Assembly (NCBI GenBank): GCA_900551075.1
Contig: URVB01000006.1
Coordinates: 62,001-126,000, forward strand
From: an uncultured Blautia sp.
Lineage (GTDB): Bacteria; Bacillota; Clostridia; Lachnospirales; Lachnospiraceae
Length of the DNA: 64,000 bases
Direction: 5' to 3'
The notes under the pieces are model-generated. The model worked only from the letters and a program-made list of their open reading frames with translations, ran no database searches and had not been told where the DNA came from. The position numbers and the translations under genes are program-made. Positions within the stretch are counted from its first letter, which is position 1; each line of letters begins with the position of its first letter. Positions 60,199 through 64,000 of this stretch are shown here, piece after piece.

Positions 60199-61965
60199 TT
60201 ATATTGGAATACTATCTTTAAGACACAACACCCCATACCCGATCTCTTCATTCGGATACCGGCCAAACGCCGGCAGCGGCTTCGCCCCTCTCCGCAGATA
60301 TGCCTTTACCTTCTCCCCATACAAAAACGGATCGTTTCCCCGTACAATTCCCCACTCCATTAGCAGAGCTGCTGCGCCGCTGACAAAAGGTGTTGCAAAG
60401 GAGGTACCTGTCACGGAAGCATAGCTGCCGCCCGGAACCGGAGCTGTGATGTCTACGCCGGGAGCTGCCAGATCCGGCTTCCGGTAAACCAGACTCACAC
60501 TTCCTCTCCCCGAAAAATCCGCATAGGCATTCAGACGTGAATCATATGCTCCTACGGTAATCGTCCTTGCCGCTGTGGAGGGAATCGTCAGAGTTCCCTG
60601 TGCCTGCGGCAGGAAAAATCCCGTATTGGGATTCAGGGCCCCGCCTCCCGGAAGCCAGAGATAATATTCTCCCTCTTTGATATTGCGTCCCCGAAGAATG
60701 ATCTTCCAAACGCCGCTGTCAATATAATTTCCTCTCGGGATAAAATCGATATAAATTTCCTGTGTCACCTGAAAGGGTCCGGGCTTGCCGTAATAAATCA
60801 ACAGTTCCGTCTCTCCGGTACGATGCCTCTGAGGGCCAAGTTCTTCATATAGAGGCCCAATCCGCACCCCCGCCGGACTTTCCACATAAACTTCCATCTC
60901 ATCCGCATAGGACTTCCACAATTGCACATTTAAAACCGGCTCATAAGGACTGACCCCCAGCTCAATTTCCTGCATTTCTCCGTTCTCTACTCTGCCTCCG
61001 GTATGCAGATTGTCATTGCCGTTATTTCCCGTTCCGGTACAAAAGACGATTCTTCCCACATTCGCAACGTTATCAATGTAATTTTCCAGAAGAGAATCCC
61101 CCCGGTGGGAACCATAATTATTTCCAAAGCTCAGATTGATCACCATTGGCCTGCCAAGGGCCTGAGCCTGCCGTACCAGATAATCAATTCCCTGTATGAG
61201 CTCAGTCGTCCTGGGAAAAGAATTTTCCCTGGGAATTCCCAGCTTCACAACAATGATGTCGCTCTCATATGCAACGCCTCTGTTTACACCATTAGATGCC
61301 AGACCGTTGCCTGCCGCAACCCCCAGAACAGACGTACCGTGCCCGCTGAAATCTCTTTCCGGCACAATCTGGTATCCTTGTGCAGCCGGGAGTGCAAGCG
61401 CAGAATCAATCATCTCCTTTGTATATTCCACGCCCAGTGAATATCCCTGAGGCGGTCTTCGGGACTGAGCCTCATCCGCAATTCCACTCTGATCCCACAG
61501 ACTCAGAATTCTGGTAGTCCCGTCCTCATTGCGAAAATCCGGATGCCGGTAATCTACCCCGGAGTCTACAACTCCCATAAGAATTCCCCGTCCGGAAAGC
61601 CCTCTGCCCCCATTTCCCGGCAATACGCTGCCGTTCTGCACGGAGCGAATACAGCTCGCCGTATTTGCCTGGAAATCGCTGAAATACAGCCGCTTCGGTT
61701 TTTCCACAAATTCCACCTGCGGCCTTTCTGAGTACGTCTCCAGCAAACTTTCCGGAAGTGTAACAATCGCATATCCGCCAAGCAGCGGCACCACCGTAAT
61801 CCCCTCTCCATAAAGTCCGGCTTCTTCTCCGCTGTATTTTACAATCACATCCCAAAGCTGCAGCTCTTCATCATAACCCACATTCAGATTCCATGATTTT
61901 TCCCGTTCCTCCGCAGTGGAATCCAGCGCAAGATTCAAAAGATTATCAATTTTCTGGTCGGCCAT
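60199..61965 (-). CDS. S8 subtilisin-like peptidase (Csp-like)
   Basis: A 588-residue subtilase with a complete triad: Asp in GVVDSGVDYRHPDF (about 133), His in DFSGHGTSVLGVAAG and Ser in GTSFATPFVSGAAALL. An N-terminal pro-domain of about 95 residues is present, but no signal peptide. A beta-domain insert of about 140 residues lies between His and Ser, as in Clostridia Csp germination proteases. All catalytic residues are intact, unlike pseudoprotease CspA or CspC. No cortex hydrolase or germination gene adjoins, so its role is uncertain. Confidence 0.9.
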   Translation of the reverse strand: MADQKIDNLLNLALDSTAEEREKSWNLNVGYDEELQLWDVIVKYSGEEAGLYGEGITVVPLLGGYAIVTLPESLLETYSERPQVEFVEKPKRLYFSDFQANTASCIRSVQNGSVLPGNGGRGLSGRGILMGVVDSGVDYRHPDFRNEDGTTRILSLWDQSGIADEAQSRRPPQGYSLGVEYTKEMIDSALALPAAQGYQIVPERDFSGHGTSVLGVAAGNGLASNGVNRGVAYESDIIVVKLGIPRENSFPRTTELIQGIDYLVRQAQALGRPMVINLSFGNNYGSHRGDSLLENYIDNVANVGRIVFCTGTGNNGNDNLHTGGRVENGEMQEIELGVSPYEPVLNVQLWKSYADEMEVYVESPAGVRIGPLYEELGPQRHRTGETELLIYYGKPGPFQVTQEIYIDFIPRGNYIDSGVWKIILRGRNIKEGEYYLWLPGGGALNPNTGFFLPQAQGTLTIPSTAARTITVGAYDSRLNAYADFSGRGSVSLVYRKPDLAAPGVDITAPVPGGSYASVTGTSFATPFVSGAAALLMEWGIVRGNDPFLYGEKVKAYLRRGAKPLPAFGRYPNEEIGYGVLCLKDSIPI

Positions 61966-62021
61966 AGGTATCCCCTTAATTTTCCATTTACTCTATTTTA
62001 TTAACTGATTGTCTCTTTTAA

Positions 62022-62651
62022 TCATGCAGGATCGCGGCCGGCAATATGTTTCAAAAATCCAAAAGGTTCTTCATCCTCCAAAAAATGCATCAGCATATAG
62101 GCGCACATGATTGCTACATTTTCTTCCCGGAGAATCCGCTTCACCTCTTCCCGGTCTGCAAGGACTACCTCAATTTCCTCGCTGTCCTCCTGGGCAGCCT
62201 TACTGATCTCACCGCCTGCATAGCCATAAACCGTTGCGCAGGATTCGTCCGTCATTCCAATTGTGGTGAAATATGGCTTTTCATAGGCAGTATCCACCTT
62301 CAGCGGCGTGAGAGTCAGCCCTGTTTCTTCATACAATTCTCTGACTGCGCCCTCGTGGAAATCCTCTCCCGGCTCCACCAGACCTGCCGGAAATTCATAA
62401 ATATAATCATCCAGAGTATAACGATACTGCCGTACCAAAACCACCTTGTCTTTCTTTTCTCCGTATATGCTGTAAATGATCACTCCATCCGGGGTATTTT
62501 TCCTGGTTTTCAGCTTCATCTCACCAATACTCTTTGCCCTGGACGCGACAAAATAGGACACCGGGGTATTATGTATACTGGTCGCCTTCACACTGTATAA
62601 ATTCACATATTTATTATCCGTTAATTTTTCAACACTATGAATCTGCCCCAT
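62022..62651 (-). CDS. NUDIX hydrolase (ADP-ribose pyrophosphatase-like)
   Basis: A 209-residue protein with an intact NUDIX box (GEDFHEGAVRELYEETGL, with Gly, Glu and REL-EE in place). The upstream YRYTLDDYIYEFPAGLVEPGE is the ADP-ribose-pyrophosphatase pattern. It probably hydrolyses a nucleoside diphosphate sugar. It is monocistronic, with TTGCAG and TATAAT 16 bases apart near 62.78-62.81 kb overlapping the terminator of the upstream gene. Confidence 0.88.
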   Translation of the reverse strand: MGQIHSVEKLTDNKYVNLYSVKATSIHNTPVSYFVASRAKSIGEMKLKTRKNTPDGVIIYSIYGEKKDKVVLVRQYRYTLDDYIYEFPAGLVEPGEDFHEGAVRELYEETGLTLTPLKVDTAYEKPYFTTIGMTDESCATVYGYAGGEISKAAQEDSEEIEVVLADREEVKRILREENVAIMCAYMLMHFLEDEEPFGFLKHIAGRDPA

Positions 62652-62794
62652 ATTAAAATCTCCTTATCTCTTCCTTATGCCAATGTACTGCCTTCTTACA
62701 GAGCAGCAACAGCTCATCTAAAATTTCTCCTCCGGCAGACAGCAGCACCGGAAAAACCCGGTCCGCTTTTACCGCTTATCCATTATAGCACAAA

Positions 62795-62823
62795 AAGAGC
62801 CTTCTGCAATACAGAAGACTCTT
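62795..62823 (-). terminator. Terminator of the aldo/keto reductase gene
   Basis: AAGAGCCTTCTG (62795-62806) pairs with CAGAAGACTCTT (62812-62823) with one mismatch. On the minus strand TTTTTG follows. The remaining bases of 62652-62904 hold the NUDIX promoter and nothing else recognisable. Confidence 0.78.
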
Positions 62824-62904
62824 CCTCATTTACTTTTGCACTACTCAATTGCTTTGTCCCACTTCGCTGTCTGCTCCGAACCTTATTGCTCTTCCGGCAT
62901 CATG

Positions 62905-63882
62905 TTAAAATACATAGTCCTCTTTATCGAACTGAATATCAAACGTCTTTGCAGCTTCAACAACAGATGCCACATTCATCGGACCATATAACGGAACACA
63001 GGGGAATGCTTCCTGTGTAAAATAACCGAGTACAATATTCGTAACTGCACAATTGTATTTCTTTGTAAGCTCAGAAACACGCTCTGCCATAACAAAATTA
63101 CGCTCTGTCGCATACGGCTGGCCCAGCACACCCTCTTTTCCTTTGGCTGCATAGATATGGAAGAATCCGCCTGCATTCCCCATATATGGCATCATCAGGG
63201 TATCCGGCTCTTCTTTGTGATAATCATACAGAGCATCTTTGACATAAACAAGTGTATCATCCGGAAGCGGGTTCATATATTTTGATCCAAGATTCAAAAG
63301 TGCCTGATCTGCAACAGGCCCGCGGTAACCCATTTTCCTGCAGTATGCTACTGCGGCTCTCTGGCGCTCTGCCGACCAGTTAGATACCGCAAAATAACGG
63401 ATTTTGCCCTCGCGTACAAAGTCCTGCATCGTTTCCACCATATCCTCAACCGGAATTCCCGGGTCATCACGATGATAGAAATAAATATCAATATAGTCTG
63501 TACGAAGTGTACGCAGAGATGCCTCAAGATCTCCTCTCATTTCAGGCCTTGTGCAGCGGTTGATATGCAGATCCATATCCGGATGTGTATATACCGGATG
63601 CCCGCCCTTTGTCATAAGAACGATTTTGTCACGGTTTCCGGTTCTCTTAAGCCAGTCTCCCGTCACACGCTCAGCGCGGGCTACCTCCTGGCGTCCGTCA
63701 AGAACCACCCAATCCGCATAAACACGCGCACAGTCGATGAGGTTTCCTCCCTGCTCCACAAAGGTTCCAAACATTGCATCCGCGTCTGCAGCCTCTTTTC
63801 CCCAACGTACGCCTGCGTCTACCGTTCCGAGCCCCATCTGCGACACCTTCAGTTCTGTATTCGGTATCATTATTTTATTCAT
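62905..63882 (-). CDS. Aldo/keto reductase family protein
   Basis: A 325-residue TIM-barrel oxidoreductase. The catalytic set is visible: Asp and Tyr in NLIDCARVYADWV, Lys in IVLMTKGGHP and His in DIYFYHRDDPG. FAVSNWSAER is a conserved strand. GGAGAAA sets the start at 63882. It follows a rhamnose-isomerase-like gene by 26 bases, so it may reduce or oxidise a sugar-derived aldehyde such as lactaldehyde; that is inference. Confidence 0.87.
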   Translation of the reverse strand: MNKIMIPNTELKVSQMGLGTVDAGVRWGKEAADADAMFGTFVEQGGNLIDCARVYADWVVLDGRQEVARAERVTGDWLKRTGNRDKIVLMTKGGHPVYTHPDMDLHINRCTRPEMRGDLEASLRTLRTDYIDIYFYHRDDPGIPVEDMVETMQDFVREGKIRYFAVSNWSAERQRAAVAYCRKMGYRGPVADQALLNLGSKYMNPLPDDTLVYVKDALYDYHKEEPDTLMMPYMGNAGGFFHIYAAKGKEGVLGQPYATERNFVMAERVSELTKKYNCAVTNIVLGYFTQEAFPCVPLYGPMNVASVVEAAKTFDIQFDKEDYVF

Positions 63883-63908
63883 GTTTTTTCTCCATTTCTT
63901 CTCTAAAC

Positions 63909-64000
63909 TTATTTTGTAGAAAGACTTCTGATCCACTCTCTTCCCGCAACACCTTTTGTCTCGCAGTAATAATCCCAGACAAGTCCTGCAGGAAGCATTT
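63909..64000 (-). CDS. 3' end of a rhamnose-isomerase-like gene (partial)
   Basis: The last 29 or so codons of a gene that enters from beyond the window read LPAGLVWDYYCETKGVAGREWI and stop at TAA (63909-63911). The pattern of a short Pro-x-G-x-VWDYYCE segment followed by GV resembles the C-terminus of L-rhamnose isomerases. The match is short, so the name is tentative. It is probably cotranscribed with the aldo/keto reductase. Confidence 0.45.
   Translation of the reverse strand, partial: MLPAGLVWDYYCETKGVAGREWIRSLSTK

Noticed and set aside
60199..61965. Subtilisin as a CspA/CspC pseudoprotease
   Set aside because: Asp, His and Ser of the triad are all present in good context, so it is likely an active protease.
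1..64000. CRISPR arrays, tRNA/rRNA genes, replication origin, prophage
   Set aside because: I found no regularly spaced repeats with unique spacers, no tRNA-like T-loop and acceptor patterns, no rRNA segments, no DnaA-box cluster and no phage structural genes.

Overview
The window looks like the chromosome of a gut-type Lachnospiraceae (Clostridia). The evidence is moderate to low GC with AGGAGG-type ribosome binding sites and near-consensus TTGACA-N17-TATAAT promoters. There are also three ROK regulators, many ribose- and maltose-type sugar importers, GH51/GH43/GH31 glycosidases, and an acetogen-type MetF/MetV/RnfC2 set. The genus cannot be fixed from this sequence. I see no tRNA, rRNA, CRISPR array, prophage or intact insertion sequence. 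Nearly all genes between 2.4 and 64 kb lie on the minus strand; the exceptions are two regulators near 38-40 kb.

Region by region: (1) 0.1-2.3 kb, plus strand: a VOC protein, deoxyribose-phosphate aldolase and a DeoR regulator. (2) 2.4-6.3 kb: a cupin gene, then a four-gene operon for a double-cubane-cluster/2-hydroxyacyl-CoA-dehydratase-like protein, a DUF3343 carrier-like protein, an ATP-dependent activator and a class V aminotransferase/cysteine desulfurase. (3) 6.4-20.2 kb: a rare-sugar locus. A sugar-binding protein, histidine kinase, response regulator and second binding protein lie in a row. Next come a ribose-type importer with a 23-bp tandem repeat upstream, a D-lyxose-isomerase/DUF4432/SIS/3-epimerase/PfkB operon and a ROK regulator. 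(4) 20.2-28.9 kb: a second ribose-type importer with two polyol dehydrogenases, a ROK repressor and ribulokinase, best read as a pentitol regulon. (5) 29.1-32.6 kb: metF, metV and rnfC2. (6) 32.8-33.6 kb: wreckage of a pilin-like gene and a GH20 hexosaminidase. (7) 33.9-42.5 kb: an arabinoside regulon with a maltose-type importer, GH43, GH51 and two paralogous ArsR-type regulators that carry a C-terminal beta-rich domain. (8) 42.8-55.7 kb: a ROK gene and a nine-gene sulfoquinovose operon of the transaldolase (sulfo-TAL) type, bounded by a consensus promoter and a terminator. (9) 55.8-64 kb: mobile-element scraps, a TetR/flavodoxin pair, a frameshifted SEC-C gene, a Fic-like protein, a Csp-like subtilisin, a NUDIX hydrolase, an aldo/keto reductase and the 3' end of a rhamnose-isomerase-like gene.

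The strongest biological story is region 8. A YihQ-type sulfoquinovosidase can release sulfoquinovose and glycerol from sulfoquinovosyl glycerol. A DUF4867 cupin and/or a fucose-isomerase-like protein can isomerise sulfoquinovose, and a transaldolase-like enzyme can cleave the ketose. A YihU-like reductase can reduce the sulfolactaldehyde, and a TauE/SafE protein can export the C3 sulfonate. Glycerol dehydrogenase and a fused DhaK-DhaL kinase in the same operon can take up the glycerol half. The least described items are the paired ArsR/beta-domain regulators, the binding-protein-bracketed two-component system with its 23-bp repeat, and a Fic-family protein with Gln where the catalytic His should be.

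Two otherwise intact genes carry single-base homopolymer indels (near 37.27 kb, 58.73 kb and 59.10 kb). These are either young pseudogenes or consensus errors and should be checked against reads.
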